A stretch of DNA of 64,000 nucleotides from Methylorubrum populi. GTDB taxonomy: Bacteria; Pseudomonadota; Alphaproteobacteria; Rhizobiales; Beijerinckiaceae. The translations under genes were made by a program, and so were the position numbers. Position 1 is the stretch's first letter. Each line of letters begins with the position of its first letter. The stretch covers positions 1,625,001 to 1,689,000 of the forward strand of contig JAQIIU010000003.1 of the NCBI GenBank assembly GCA_036946625.1, given 5' to 3'. The notes below the pieces were generated by a model. It saw only the letters and a program-made list of their open reading frames with translations. It was not told the DNA's origin and did not search any database. Shown here one piece after another: positions 25,815-37,017 of the stretch.

Positions 25815-27689
25815 CTATCCTTCCATCGCCTCCAGTTCCGCGATCATCCCCTCGATCATCCCGAGGCCGATCTGCCAGAAGCCGGGATCGCTCGCGTCGA
25901 GGCCGAACGGCTCGAGCAGTTCGCCGTAGGGCTTCGAGCCGCCGGCCGAGAGCAGGGCGAAGTAGCGCTCGACGAAGCCGGGCTCGGCGCGGACATAGAC
26001 GCCGTAGAGCGAGTTCACGAGGCAGTCGCCGAAGGCGTAGGCGTAGACGTAGAACGGCGAATGGACGAAGTGCGGGATGTAGGCCCAGAACGGCTCGTAG
26101 CCCTGGTCGAGGGTGATCGCCGGACCGAGGCTCTCCGCCTGCACCGACATCCAGAGCTCGTTGATCCGTTCCGCCGTCAGTTCTCCCTTGGCGCGGGCGA
26201 GGTGCACCTTCCGCTCGAACGAGTAGAAGGCGATCTGGCGCACCACCGTGTTGATCATGTCCTCGACCTTGGCCGCCAGCATCGCCCGGCGCTGGGTCGG
26301 ATCGGTGGTCCCTCCCAGCAGCCGCCGGAAGGTCAGCATCTCGCCGAACACGCTGGCGGTCTCGGCGAGCGTCAGCGGGGTCGGCGCCATCAGCGCGCCG
26401 TTGGGGGCGGCCAGCACCTGATGCACGCCGTGGCCGAGTTCGTGGGCGAGCGTCATCACGTCCCGCGGCTTGCCCTGATAGTTGACCAGAACGTAGGGGT
26501 GGGCCGAGGGCACCGTCGGGTGCGCGAAGGCGCCGGGCGCCTTGCCGGGTCGGGTCGGCGCATCGATCCAGCCGCCGTCGAAGAATTTCTTTGCGATGCC
26601 CGCCATGTCCGGCGAGAAGGCGCCGTAGGCCTCGAGCACCGTATCGCGGGCCTGCGCCCAGGGAATCGTGCGCTGCTCGACCTTCGGCAGCGGGGCGTTG
26701 CGGTCCCAGTAGGGCAGGGCCTCGACCCCGAACCACCTGGCCTTGAGCCGGTAGTAGCGGTGCGACAGGCGCGGATAGGCCTCGCGCACGGCCTCGACCA
26801 GGGCGGCCACGACCTCCGGCTCGACGCGGTTCGAGAGGTGGCGGGCATCGGCCACGTCCTTGAAGCCGCGCCAGCGGTCGGAGATTTCCTTGTCCTTGGC
26901 GAGCGTATTGGTGATCAGCGTGAAGATGCGCAGATTCGCCCGCAGCGTGTCGCCGAGCGCCAGGGCCGCCTCCTTGCGCACGGCGCCGTCCGGATCCTGG
27001 AGCTTGTTCAGGGTCGGCTCCAGCGTCAGGCGCTCGCCCTGGACGGGGAAGCGGAGCGCGGCGATCGTCTCGTTGAACAGTCGGTCCCAGGCGGCGCTCG
27101 ACGTCACCGACTTGTCGAGGAACAGTTTTTCCGTGCGGTCGTCGAGCTGGTACGGCTTCTCGCGCCGCAGGTCCTCGATCCAGGGCCGGTAGCGCGCGAG
27201 CGGACCTTCCGCCATCGCCGCATCGAGCACCGCATCGTCGACGCGGTTCAGTTCGAGGCCGAAGAACAGCAGGTCGCCGGAGGCGGTGGTGAGCCGCTCG
27301 CGGGTGTCGCCGTAGAACTTGGCGCGGGCCTCGTCCGTGGTGTCGCCGGAATAGACGAGTCCGGCATAGGACATCAGCCGGCCCATCAGATCCTCGATCC
27401 GTTCGAAGGTCCGCACCGCCTCGCCGAGGATCGCGGAGGCGTCGGAGCCGGCGGCGATCTCTGCGATGCAGCCGGCATGGCGCTCGGCGAAGGCCCGGCT
27501 CTCGGCCTCGGCCCGGTCGAGATCGTCGCGGAAGGCGGTCGAATCGATGCTCGGATAGAGATCGGTCAGATCCCATTCCGGCAGCGGGCCGAGCTCGGCC
27601 GCCTGCACTGCAGCGCGCACGGCCGCACTCTCTTCGGTTCCCCGCGGCAGGTCCGCGAAGAGGGCGGGAATCACGGCTCGGCTCGACAT
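25815..27689 (-). CDS. pepF: Oligoendopeptidase F family protein (peptidase M3)
   Basis: 624 residues from ATG 27689 (MSSRAVIPALFADLPRGTEE); an earlier ATG in frame precedes the family start and is less likely. Zinc metallopeptidase that trims short peptides in the cytoplasm. N-terminal oligopeptidase F domain (WDLTDLYPSIDSTAFRDDLD; LMSYAGLVYSGDT), then the M3 catalytic domain with HELGH at residues 416-420 and the third ligand region FGEMLTFRRLLGGT. C-terminal FYVYAYAFGDCLVNSLYGVY and GMIEGMIAELEAMEG. MITE copy A ends 22 bases downstream of its stop. The 313 bases upstream, to the divergent response regulator, hold both promoters; no clear motif was seen. Confidence 0.95.
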   Translation of the reverse strand: MSSRAVIPALFADLPRGTEESAAVRAAVQAAELGPLPEWDLTDLYPSIDSTAFRDDLDRAEAESRAFAERHAGCIAEIAAGSDASAILGEAVRTFERIEDLMGRLMSYAGLVYSGDTTDEARAKFYGDTRERLTTASGDLLFFGLELNRVDDAVLDAAMAEGPLARYRPWIEDLRREKPYQLDDRTEKLFLDKSVTSSAAWDRLFNETIAALRFPVQGERLTLEPTLNKLQDPDGAVRKEAALALGDTLRANLRIFTLITNTLAKDKEISDRWRGFKDVADARHLSNRVEPEVVAALVEAVREAYPRLSHRYYRLKARWFGVEALPYWDRNAPLPKVEQRTIPWAQARDTVLEAYGAFSPDMAGIAKKFFDGGWIDAPTRPGKAPGAFAHPTVPSAHPYVLVNYQGKPRDVMTLAHELGHGVHQVLAAPNGALMAPTPLTLAETASVFGEMLTFRRLLGGTTDPTQRRAMLAAKVEDMINTVVRQIAFYSFERKVHLARAKGELTAERINELWMSVQAESLGPAITLDQGYEPFWAYIPHFVHSPFYVYAYAFGDCLVNSLYGVYVRAEPGFVERYFALLSAGGSKPYGELLEPFGLDASDPGFWQIGLGMIEGMIAELEAMEG

Positions 27690-28003
27690 GGGGCTGCTTC
27701 CTCGGCGCGCTCGGTCCCCGATTCGATGGCGGAGGATGCCTCGGGGCCGGGGCCAGATATCGAGCGCGGCGCCCTCACGATCAACCGAGGCTCGCAATCC
27801 CGCGGGCCCGAATCGCGCTCGAAACCGCTGCCATCGCCTTCGGGGGGGAACCGCAGGCTGAATCCGCGGGCATCGTTAAGCGCCGCTTTACGCTCTTGAG
27901 CGACCCTGCGCCTCGAAACGAAACAGCCGCCATGCGCCGCCGGACTCCCTCTCGGGACCGTGCCGGTGCGCGGCCGGCCTGAGCGGAAAGCGAGGCGCCC
28001 CGC
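27690..28003. other. Divergent intergenic region, no gene seen
   Basis: 314 bases between pepF (minus) and the sigma-54 response regulator gene (plus). No convincing gene, hairpin or -24/-12 site was found; presumably the promoters of both. Confidence 0.5.
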
Positions 28004-29494
<1,491 letters not shown>

Positions 29495-29655
29495 GGCGGG
29501 AACTACGATCGAGGCGTGGCCGTTCGTCCTGACGGGAAACTTGACCATTCATCGGGGTGCCCGGCTTGGCCGTGTGGTTGCGCACGGTGGCGCCGTCGTC
29601 GATGATCTTTAAGCAGAGTTGCGGCAGTCTCGGCCGTATCCAGGGAGTTGCCGCC

Positions 29656-31620
29656 ATGCGCGCTGCATCGGGAGCCGGACGAAGCGCGGCGCGGGGCCTG
29701 TCCGTCGCGCTCGCAGCCCTCCTCGCCTTCAGCCACGCCTCCGCGGCCCGGGCCGAGGAGGCCGCCGCTGCGGATGCCGGCTCCATCATCCGCAAGGCCG
29801 CGGTCGATCCGGCCGGCGAGACGTCGTCGTCGGATTCGGCCGTCGAAGCCGCGCCCGCCGTCGAGGCACCGGCACCGTCCGGGGCCCCGGCTCCCGCGCC
29901 CGCCGCGGAAGGGCCGCCCGCTCCGGTGGCGCCGAGCGAGCCGCTGCCCGCGGCCGTCTACGCCCGCCTGAACGACGCCGCGCCGCTTCTGCATCGGCTG
30001 ACCGGCAAGGACAGGGAGGCGATCCAGGCCTTCTACGCGCTCGGCGACTTCAAGCCGGTCTGGATCGAAAACGGCAGCTTCAACGCCGCCGCCAACGCGG
30101 CGATCGCGCGGCTGCGCGCGGCGGCGGAGGACGGGCTCGATCCGAACGCCTATCCGGTGCCGGCCATCGGCAAGCTCAGCCGCCCCGACACCGATGCGGA
30201 GATCGCCGAGGCCGACCTGAAGCTCTCGGCAGCGCTCGCCCTCTACGCCCGCGATGCCCGGGGCGGGCGGGTCAACCTCGCCTCGATCTCGAAGCTCATC
30301 ACGCCGAATCTCGATCTGCCGCCGGCCGACACCGTGCTGCCTCGCCTTGCCGCGGCGGGCACCCAGGCCGGGGACGTGCTGCAAGGCTACAACCCGCGCC
30401 AGCCGGGCTACCTCGCCCTGAGGAAGCGTCTCGCCAGCCTCCAGGCGGGCCGGACGCAAGGGGTGGCGAGCGTCAAGCTCCCGGACGGGCCGGTGCTCAA
30501 GCTCGGCATGAGCGATCCGCGGGTGCCGCTTCTGCGCAGCCGCTTCGGCCTCGACACCCGCGCTGCCGGCACCCTCGATGCCGCGCCCGGCGAACCCGAT
30601 ACCTACGACCGTGCGGTCGCCGATGCGGTGAAGGGCTTCCAACGCAGCCGCGGTCTGCCCGCCAGCGGCACGCTGACGCGCGCCACGGTCGCCGCACTCG
30701 CCAATCCGGGCCTGTCGAAGACGAGCGCGAACGAGGCCGACATCCTCGTCAACATGGAGCGCTGGCGCTGGCTGCCGGCCGAGCTCGGGCCGGACTACGT
30801 CTTCGTCAACGTGCCGGAATACAAGCTGAAGGTGTTTCGGGGAGGCTCGCTTCGCGACGAGGCCCGCGTGATCGTCGGCAAGCCGACGAGCCCGACGCCG
30901 ATCTTCTCGGGGATGATGGAATACGCCGTCGTCAACCCGTCCTGGTACGTGCCGCCCTCGATCCTCAAGCAGATGCTGGCCTCGGGCCGCACCGCCGGGT
31001 TCGAGGTGGTCCGCCGCGGCAACGCGGTCTCCCTGCGCCAGCCGCCGGGCGAGCGGAACGCGCTCGGCTTCATCAAGTTCATGTTCCCCAACCAGCACTC
31101 GGTCTACCTGCACGACACGCCGAACCGCTCGCTGTTCTCGGCTTCGACCCGGGCCTTCAGCCACGGCTGCGTGCGCGTGGACGACCCGTTCCGCTTCGCC
31201 GACGCCGTGCTTCCGAACTGGACGGAGGAGCGGCTCAAGAAGCTGGTCGGCAAGGGCGAGCGGACGCTGCGCCTGCCGGAGAAGCTGCCGGTCCATCTCG
31301 CCTACTTCACCGCCGAGGTGGACGATCTCGGCTCCTACCGCACGCTGCCCGACCTCTACGGCTACGACGGGCCGATGAAGGTCGCCCTCGGCCTCGCCGC
31401 CCGCTCCGACGCCGTGGCGAGGGCGCCCGCGGCCGGCAAGCGCCCGGCGGCGGACGCGTCGCGGAACACGCGTCGGGAAGCCTCCCGCAACGCGTCGGCC
31501 CATGCGACCACCCGCGAGGTGCGCGGCGAGCGTCCCCGGGTCCCGCGCCGCGCGCCCGACATGTTCGGCGACCCGTGGAGCGGACAGGCCTACGAATACC
31601 CGCAGCGCAGCTACTGGTAG
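29656..31620 (+). CDS. L,D-transpeptidase, YcbB/LdtD-like
   Basis: 654 residues from ATG 29656, preceded by ggagttgcc. Signal peptide (LSVALAALLAFSHASAARA, about 15-33), an Ala/Pro-rich linker to about residue 95, a helical domain, a peptidoglycan-binding domain (YDRAVADAVKGFQRSRGLPA, about 318-337) and a YkuD catalytic domain with the active Cys in AFSHGCVRVDDPF (about 500-512). It forms 3-3 cross-links between meso-DAP residues of peptidoglycan in the periplasm; alphaproteobacteria of this group use many such links. A long substrate-capping loop typical of YcbB is seen before the Cys. The next gene encodes a YcbK-family endopeptidase, mirroring ldtD-mepK order in E. coli. Confidence 0.93.
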   Translation: MRAASGAGRSAARGLSVALAALLAFSHASAARAEEAAAADAGSIIRKAAVDPAGETSSSDSAVEAAPAVEAPAPSGAPAPAPAAEGPPAPVAPSEPLPAAVYARLNDAAPLLHRLTGKDREAIQAFYALGDFKPVWIENGSFNAAANAAIARLRAAAEDGLDPNAYPVPAIGKLSRPDTDAEIAEADLKLSAALALYARDARGGRVNLASISKLITPNLDLPPADTVLPRLAAAGTQAGDVLQGYNPRQPGYLALRKRLASLQAGRTQGVASVKLPDGPVLKLGMSDPRVPLLRSRFGLDTRAAGTLDAAPGEPDTYDRAVADAVKGFQRSRGLPASGTLTRATVAALANPGLSKTSANEADILVNMERWRWLPAELGPDYVFVNVPEYKLKVFRGGSLRDEARVIVGKPTSPTPIFSGMMEYAVVNPSWYVPPSILKQMLASGRTAGFEVVRRGNAVSLRQPPGERNALGFIKFMFPNQHSVYLHDTPNRSLFSASTRAFSHGCVRVDDPFRFADAVLPNWTEERLKKLVGKGERTLRLPEKLPVHLAYFTAEVDDLGSYRTLPDLYGYDGPMKVALGLAARSDAVARAPAAGKRPAADASRNTRREASRNASAHATTREVRGERPRVPRRAPDMFGDPWSGQAYEYPQRSYW

Positions 31621-31850
31621 GCGGAATCGTCGCGTCGATTCCCGCGCAGATCGGGGGAGGCGACACGGCACGCGGGACAGCGTGCGGCTGCGCCCTTGCG
31701 AGGCTCTTTTTTGCCACGGTTGGCCCGTAGCCGTCGCGGGAGACGGCGAGCAGCACGGGCCCCGACGACCCGCCTTTCCCGGTCATCGAGCCACCTTTGC
31801 GCCCACCGCGACGTCGCCGACGCCGCGGCCGTCCCGCGAGGGTAAGGACC

Positions 31851-33359
31851 ATGCTGCGCACGATCCGGGACCGCCTGACGTCGAGCCGCATCGTGCCGCC
31901 GGCCTCTCGCCTGAAGCGTGCCGCTTCCGCGGCCGGCGCCATGGCCGCCCTGCTGCTGGCCGGCACGGCCGAGACGCAGAACGCCGTCGCCAACGGCGAC
32001 ACCCGCAGCCTCTCCATGGTGCACGAGCACACGGGCGAGAGCCTGACCGTCACGTTCAAGCGGGACGGGCGCTACGACCGCGCCGCCCTCGACCAGCTCA
32101 ACTGGCTCCTGCGCGACTGGCGCGAGAACGAATCGGTCAAGATGGACCCGCGCCTGTTCGACGTGGTGTGGGAGGCCCAGCGTTCCATCGGCTCGACCGC
32201 GCCCCTGCGCATCGTCTGCGGCTACCGAAGCCCGAAGACCAACGGAATGCTGCGCCGCCGCTCGTCGGGCGTGGCCGAGACCAGCCAGCACATGCTCGGC
32301 AAGGCCATGGACTTCTTCATGACCGACGCCTCGATCGACCAGATCCGCGCGACGGGCATGCGGATGCAGCGCGGCGGCGTCGGCTGGTATCCCCGCTCCG
32401 GCTCGCCCTTCGTGCATCTCGATGTGGGCTCGGTGCGCTCCTGGCCGCGCATGAGCCACGACCAGCTCGCCCGCCTGTTCCCGGACGGCAAGACCGTCCA
32501 CCTGCCCGCCGACGGCAAGCCGCTCGGCCGCTACGAGGAGGCCCGCGCCGAGATCCTGGCCCGCGGCGGCACCGTGCTCGGCTACACCGCCGTCGCCAGC
32601 GCCGACGAGATCGACGACGGGCCGGGCCTGAAGGGCTTCTTCGCCTCGCTGTTCGGCGGCGGGAGCGCGGCCGACGCGCCGCCGGCGGCGCTCGCCAACG
32701 CGCCCGCTCCGTCGAAGGCGCGGACGAAGCCGAGCATCGCCGTGGCGAGTGCCGATCCCGCCGACGGGGCTGGCGCCGCGCAGGCGATGGCCTATGCCGC
32801 GCCGAACGCCTCCGAGGCCCTGCGCGCAACGAGTCCGCGCCGCGACGGTGCCTCGGCGAAGGAACTGCTCACCGGCGAGATCGAGCAGGCGGTGGTCGCG
32901 CCGCTGCCGCCGCGCCGTCCCTCGGAACTGGCCGTGGTCGCCGCCGCGCTGACCATCCCGCTGCCGCCGCAGCGCCCGGTGCAACTCGCCTCCCTCGACG
33001 GTGAGAGACTTGGCGGCATGGCGCATGTGGCCGAGGCGGCCGCCGAAGCACCGGCGGAGCCTGCCACCGAGAGCGCCACCGCGACGCACCTCGTCCCGGC
33101 CGACGCCAACCCGCGCGAACAGGTCCGCGGCCTGTTCTTCGCGGCGATGCAAGGCGTGTCCGAACCCGCTTCGCCGACCGTCCCCGTCAGGGTGGCGCTG
33201 GCACGCCCGCGTCCCGACGAGACGCCGCCGGCCGACGCCCTGCACGGCCGGCCGATCGCGCTCGCGGCGAGCCGGTTCTCGACGCGGCCGGAGCCGGCGG
33301 TCCTGTCCGCGGCGCGCTTCACCGGCTCCGCGACGCAGATGCCGTCCACCGCCCGTTGA
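31851..33359 (+). CDS. YcbK/MepK-family (DUF882) murein endopeptidase with long C-terminal tail
   Basis: 502 residues from ATG 31851. Signal peptide or anchor at 24-40 (AASAAGAMAALLLAGTA). The DUF882/M15-like domain spans about 55-200: VCGYRSPKTNGMLRRRSSGV, SQHMLGKAMDFFM with the His...Asp zinc ligands, and FVHLDVGSVRSWPR with the last His. MepK of E. coli cuts 3-3 cross-links. The remaining 290 residues are low-complexity, Ala/Pro-rich, with repeats of LPPRRP/LPPQRP type, probably a disordered spacer. The tail is much longer than in usual family members. It follows the L,D-transpeptidase by 230 bases. Confidence 0.9.
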   Translation: MLRTIRDRLTSSRIVPPASRLKRAASAAGAMAALLLAGTAETQNAVANGDTRSLSMVHEHTGESLTVTFKRDGRYDRAALDQLNWLLRDWRENESVKMDPRLFDVVWEAQRSIGSTAPLRIVCGYRSPKTNGMLRRRSSGVAETSQHMLGKAMDFFMTDASIDQIRATGMRMQRGGVGWYPRSGSPFVHLDVGSVRSWPRMSHDQLARLFPDGKTVHLPADGKPLGRYEEARAEILARGGTVLGYTAVASADEIDDGPGLKGFFASLFGGGSAADAPPAALANAPAPSKARTKPSIAVASADPADGAGAAQAMAYAAPNASEALRATSPRRDGASAKELLTGEIEQAVVAPLPPRRPSELAVVAAALTIPLPPQRPVQLASLDGERLGGMAHVAEAAAEAPAEPATESATATHLVPADANPREQVRGLFFAAMQGVSEPASPTVPVRVALARPRPDETPPADALHGRPIALAASRFSTRPEPAVLSAARFTGSATQMPSTAR

Positions 33360-33408
33360 CGCCGCCGGCGACCGCGCCACGTCGGGGTCTTCCAGACGGG
33401 AATCCCCG

Positions 33409-34191
33409 ATGCTGCTCTACGAGCATCCGCTCTCCTCCTACGCCCAGAAGATCAAGATCGCGCTTCGCGAGAAGGGCGTGCCGTTCAAGGCGGAACTGCC
33501 CGAGAGCTTCGGCACCGGCCGCGGCGACGGCCCCTTCGCCGCCGCCAACCCCCGCACCGAGGTGCCGGTGCTGATCGACGGCGACGTGTCGATCTTCGAA
33601 TCGACCGTGATCCTCGAATACGTCGAGGAGCGCTGGCCCGAACCGCCGCTGCTGCCGCGCGATCCGGCCGCCCGCGCCTTCGCCCGGCTGACCGAGGAGA
33701 TCTGCGACACGCAGTACGAGGCGGTGAACTGGGGTTTCGGCGAGGTTTTGTGGTTCCGCCGCGCCACCGGTGAACTGGCCGACCATCTCCGGGCTCGGGC
33801 GGCGGCGCAGACGCGCACGCTGCAAGCCTGGCTCTCGCAACGCCTCGGCGCGGCCGAGTGGTTCGGCGGGGAACGCTTCGGCTGGGCCGACGCCGCGGCG
33901 GCGCCGATGGTCAACCGCTCGGTGCATTACGGATTGGGGCCGGAGCCCGGCACGGCGCTCGCCCGCTGGCACGCGCGGATCGGGAAGCGCCCGTCCGTGG
34001 CGGCGACCTTCGCCGAGTTCGACGCCGCGGCGGAGAAGATGGCCGCCGCCTCCGACCTCTACACGACGGGCGGGCGACGCCGCGAGTACCGCGACCACCG
34101 GCTCGAATGGATGGTCAAGTCCGGCGGGGTCGAAGTGGTGCTGGCGGGCCTGCGCGACGGCAACATCCGCTTTCCCTGGCCGGAGGCCTGA
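33409..34191 (+). CDS. Glutathione S-transferase family protein
   Basis: 260 residues from the ATG at 33409. N-terminal thioredoxin-like domain: MLLYEHPLSSYAQKIKIALR, then EVPVLIDGDVSIFESTVILE (cis-Pro and the glutathione-binding Glu-Ser pair). C-terminal helical domain from about residue 90 (RLTEEICDTQYEAVNWGFGE; FGWADAAAAPMVNRSVH). The last 45 residues (REYRDHRLEWMVKSGGVEVV) extend beyond a usual GST. Cytoplasmic conjugation or thiol chemistry; substrate unknown. It is convergent with pyk, whose stop is 30 bases away. Confidence 0.9.
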   Translation: MLLYEHPLSSYAQKIKIALREKGVPFKAELPESFGTGRGDGPFAAANPRTEVPVLIDGDVSIFESTVILEYVEERWPEPPLLPRDPAARAFARLTEEICDTQYEAVNWGFGEVLWFRRATGELADHLRARAAAQTRTLQAWLSQRLGAAEWFGGERFGWADAAAAPMVNRSVHYGLGPEPGTALARWHARIGKRPSVAATFAEFDAAAEKMAAASDLYTTGGRRREYRDHRLEWMVKSGGVEVVLAGLRDGNIRFPWPEA

Positions 34192-34220
34192 GCGGCCTCC
34201 GGTTCGCTTCGCGCGGACGC

Positions 34221-35657
34221 TCAGGCCCGCTCGGCGTGCTCGCGGGTGACGAAGGCGATGCGCACCATGTTGGTGGCGCCCGGAATGCCGAACGGCACGC
34301 CCGCCACGACGATCACCCGGTCGCCGATCTCGGCGAAGCGCTCGCGCACGGCGAACTTCGCGGCGCGGAAGGCCATGTCGTCCACGTCGCTCGCGTCCTT
34401 GGTGACGATCGGGTGCACGCCCCAGGCCATGGTCAGGCGGCGCGCCGTCTCGCGCTTCGGCGTCAGGGCGATGACGCTGGCGTTGGGCCGCGCCCGCGCG
34501 ACCCGCAGCACCGTCGAGCCCGAATGGGTCCAGGCCATGATCGAGCGCAGCCCGAGCGCATCGACGATCTGGTGCGCGGCCGCGGCGATGGCGTCGGAGG
34601 CGGTCGGCTCCGGTTCGGAGCGCTGCGCCATCAGGATCGACCAGTACAGCGCGTCGCGCTCCACCTGCTCGGCGATGCGGTTCATGGTGGCGATCGCCTC
34701 GACCGGGAACTGACCGGCGGCACTCTCGGCCGAGAGCATCACCGCGTCCGCACCCTCGTAGACGGCCGTCGCGACGTCCGAGACCTCGGCGCGGGTCGGC
34801 ACCGGCGCGATGATCATCGATTCGAGCATCTGCGTCGCGACGACGACCGGCTTGCCGAGCCGGCGCGCGCCGCGGGTGATGCGCTTCTGCACGCCCGGCA
34901 CCTGTTCGAGCGGCATCTCCACGCCGAGATCGCCGCGGGCGACCATGATGCCGTCGGAGATCTCGATGATCTCGTCGAGGCGCGACAGCGCCTGCGGCTT
35001 CTCGATCTTGGCCATGACCAGGGCGCGCCCGGCGGCCACCTTCTTCACCTCGGCCACGTCCTCGGGACGCTGCACGAAGGAGACGGCGATCCAGTCGGCA
35101 CCGGCCGCCAGGCCCGCGTCCAGATCGCCGCGATCCTTCTCGGTCATCGCCGGCAGCGGCAGCACCGTGTGCGGCAGCGACACGCCCTTGCGGTTCGAGA
35201 TGCGGCCGCCGACCTCGACGCGGGTGACGGCACGGCCCTCGCTCACCTCGGTGACGACGAGGCGGAGCTTGCCGTCGTCGATCAGGATTCCGTGATCGGG
35301 TTCGAGCGCCGAGAGGATCTCGGGATGGGGCAGGTAGACGCGATCGGCATTGCCCGGCGCCGGGTCCGAATCGAGCACGAAGGTCTGGCCGTTCTCGATC
35401 ACGGCGGCGTCGCCGGCGAAGGTGCCGAGCCGCAGCTTCGGGCCCTGGAGGTCGACGAGGATGCCGATCGGGCGCTTGGCTTCGCGCTCGATCGTGCGGA
35501 TCACCTCGATCCGCTCGGGCAGCTTCTCGCGGGCCAGGTGGCTCATGTTGATGCGGAAGACGTCCGCACCGGCGTGGAACAACTTCTCGATCATCTCCGG
35601 CGTGTCGGATGCCGGGCCGAGGGTTGCGACGATCTTGGTGCGGCGCGAGCGCTTCAC
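34221..35657 (-). CDS. pyk: Pyruvate kinase
   Basis: 478 residues from a GTG at 35657 (VKRSRRTKIVATLGPASDTP), chosen because ggagg lies seven bases upstream and family similarity starts there. Converts PEP and ADP to pyruvate and ATP. Motifs: FRINMSHLAREKLPERIEVI, MAKIEKPQALSRLDEI with the catalytic Lys, MVARGDLGVEMP, TQMLESMI and the C-terminal allosteric domain (AWTHSGSTVLRVARARPNAS). In Rhizobiales pyk often lies with glycerate kinase and DUF1036, but here those genes are 26 kb away. Confidence 0.97.
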   Translation of the reverse strand: MKRSRRTKIVATLGPASDTPEMIEKLFHAGADVFRINMSHLAREKLPERIEVIRTIEREAKRPIGILVDLQGPKLRLGTFAGDAAVIENGQTFVLDSDPAPGNADRVYLPHPEILSALEPDHGILIDDGKLRLVVTEVSEGRAVTRVEVGGRISNRKGVSLPHTVLPLPAMTEKDRGDLDAGLAAGADWIAVSFVQRPEDVAEVKKVAAGRALVMAKIEKPQALSRLDEIIEISDGIMVARGDLGVEMPLEQVPGVQKRITRGARRLGKPVVVATQMLESMIIAPVPTRAEVSDVATAVYEGADAVMLSAESAAGQFPVEAIATMNRIAEQVERDALYWSILMAQRSEPEPTASDAIAAAAHQIVDALGLRSIMAWTHSGSTVLRVARARPNASVIALTPKRETARRLTMAWGVHPIVTKDASDVDDMAFRAAKFAVRERFAEIGDRVIVVAGVPFGIPGATNMVRIAFVTREHAERA

Positions 35658-36030
35658 GGTTGAGCCTCCATCGACCCGCTGGACCCGCCGGTCGCGGACA
35701 TCGCGCGCGGGAACGGCCCGGCATGGTGAGCGGCGCTCCGAGGATGGCACCGTTGGCCGGACGGGGGCTTGCGGGCCACAAGCATCCCTCCATCCCGCAG
35801 GTCAAGGCCGGACCCGCGGCCTGCGTCGGGAAATTTCCGGTAAGGGGAACCTTTGCTTCGAAACGATGTTCTTTCCGCCGCTCGACTTCGGGAGTTCGGA
35901 GGTTCAACGCTGCGTAAATGCAACTCACGCGGCATCTTCGCTGCGTGTTGCTGGAAAGTCATAGGCAGCTTGGCCGCATCGCTGGTAGCGTCCGGCCCAG
36001 AAATCAGCATTGCACAAGGCGGATCCACCC
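35658..36030. other. Divergent intergenic region between pyk and the outer-membrane barrel gene
   Basis: 373 bases, relatively AT-rich from about 35850 to 36000. No gene is convincing. It must hold the barrel gene promoter and the pyk promoter; no specific box could be assigned. Confidence 0.5.
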
Positions 36031-36888
36031 GTGATCAGAGCATTCCTTCTGGGCTGCGCCGCGGCCCTCGCGACCACCGCGGCCGGCGCCGCCGACCTGC
36101 CGCGCCGCGAGGCTCCGCCGATCGCCTTCACCCCGGTCCCGGTCTTCACCTGGACCGGCTTCTACGCCGGCCTGCACACCGGCTACGCCTTCACCGACAA
36201 CACCAACATCCGCACCAGCGGCAACGACGCGTTCACCGCCGCCAACGTGGCCGCCGGTCGCCGTCCCGCGTCCCTCAAGAGCGAGGTCGACGGCTTCTCC
36301 CGCATCGGCGGCGGCTTCGGCTACAACTATCAGTTCACGCCGGGCTCCGGCTTCGTCGCGGGCCTCGCCTTCGACGTGACCTGGCTCGACCTCGACAAGC
36401 GCACCGGCTTCTACGGCACGCCGAACCCGACCGTCGGCAACGCCAGCGTCTATACGCAGAACCTCAACTTCCTCGGCACCGTGAACGGCCGCCTCGGCTA
36501 CGCCTTCGACCGGTTCCTCGTGTACGGCACCGGCGGTCTCGCCTTCGGTCAGGTCGACTACAGCGCCGAGTTCTACAATCCGGGTGCGACCGTCCTGCAG
36601 TACGCCGGCGGTGGCCGCAGGATCTTCGAGACCGGCTACAACTACGGTGGCGGCATCGAGTACGCGATCCCGGCCGACAGCTTCCTCAACTACTTCGCCT
36701 TCGGCCGGCTCCTCGGCATCCAGTCCGACGTGACGATCAAGGCCGAGTACATCCGCTACGACCTCGGCAGCCGCAACGTCCTGGTCAACCAGACCGCCGC
36801 GATCCCGCCGGGCTCCTACACCTCGCGCTTCTCCACCGAGGGCAGCCTGATCCGCGCCGGCTTCAATTACAAGTTCGGCGGCCTCTGA
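36031..36888 (+). CDS. Outer-membrane beta-barrel protein (Omp25/RopB-like)
   Basis: 285 residues from a GTG at 36031 with aaggcgga about nine bases upstream; a TTG 21 bases earlier is an alternative. Signal peptide AFLLGCAAALATTAAGA, cut before ADLP. The mature start ADLPRREAPP...FTWTGFYAGLHTGYAF is the hallmark of the alphaproteobacterial Omp25/Omp31 group, followed by glycine/aromatic-rich strands (DGFSRIGGGFGYNYQF; GTVNGRLGYAFDRFLVYGTG) and a C-terminal strand LIRAGFNYKFGGL. A small structural porin-like barrel of eight strands. Followed by a strong terminator. Confidence 0.93.
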   Translation: MIRAFLLGCAAALATTAAGAADLPRREAPPIAFTPVPVFTWTGFYAGLHTGYAFTDNTNIRTSGNDAFTAANVAAGRRPASLKSEVDGFSRIGGGFGYNYQFTPGSGFVAGLAFDVTWLDLDKRTGFYGTPNPTVGNASVYTQNLNFLGTVNGRLGYAFDRFLVYGTGGLAFGQVDYSAEFYNPGATVLQYAGGGRRIFETGYNYGGGIEYAIPADSFLNYFAFGRLLGIQSDVTIKAEYIRYDLGSRNVLVNQTAAIPPGSYTSRFSTEGSLIRAGFNYKFGGL

Positions 36889-36913
36889 GCCTCGAAGCCA
36901 GCATCCGAATGAA

Positions 36914-36950
36914 ACGAAAGCGGGCGCCTCATCGAGGCGCCCGCTTTCGT
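36914..36950. terminator. Bidirectional terminator between barrel gene and cynS
   Basis: Perfect 17-base stem acgaaagcgggcgcctc / gaggcgcccgctttcgt with an atc loop. It lies 26 bases past the barrel stop and 68 bases past the cynS stop, between convergent genes, and can work both ways. A second small hairpin (36971-36996, tcaccggca/tgccggtga) sits just beside the cynS end. Confidence 0.85.
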
Positions 36951-37017
36951 TCGTGCCATGCAGAAGACCGTCACCGGCAGCCGGTACTGCCGGTGAGGCG
37001 GGGTTGCCCCTCCGGAT

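Noticed and set aside
36971..36996. Riboswitch-like hairpin near cynS
   Set aside because: It is at the 3' end of cynS, short, and better explained as part of a terminator region.
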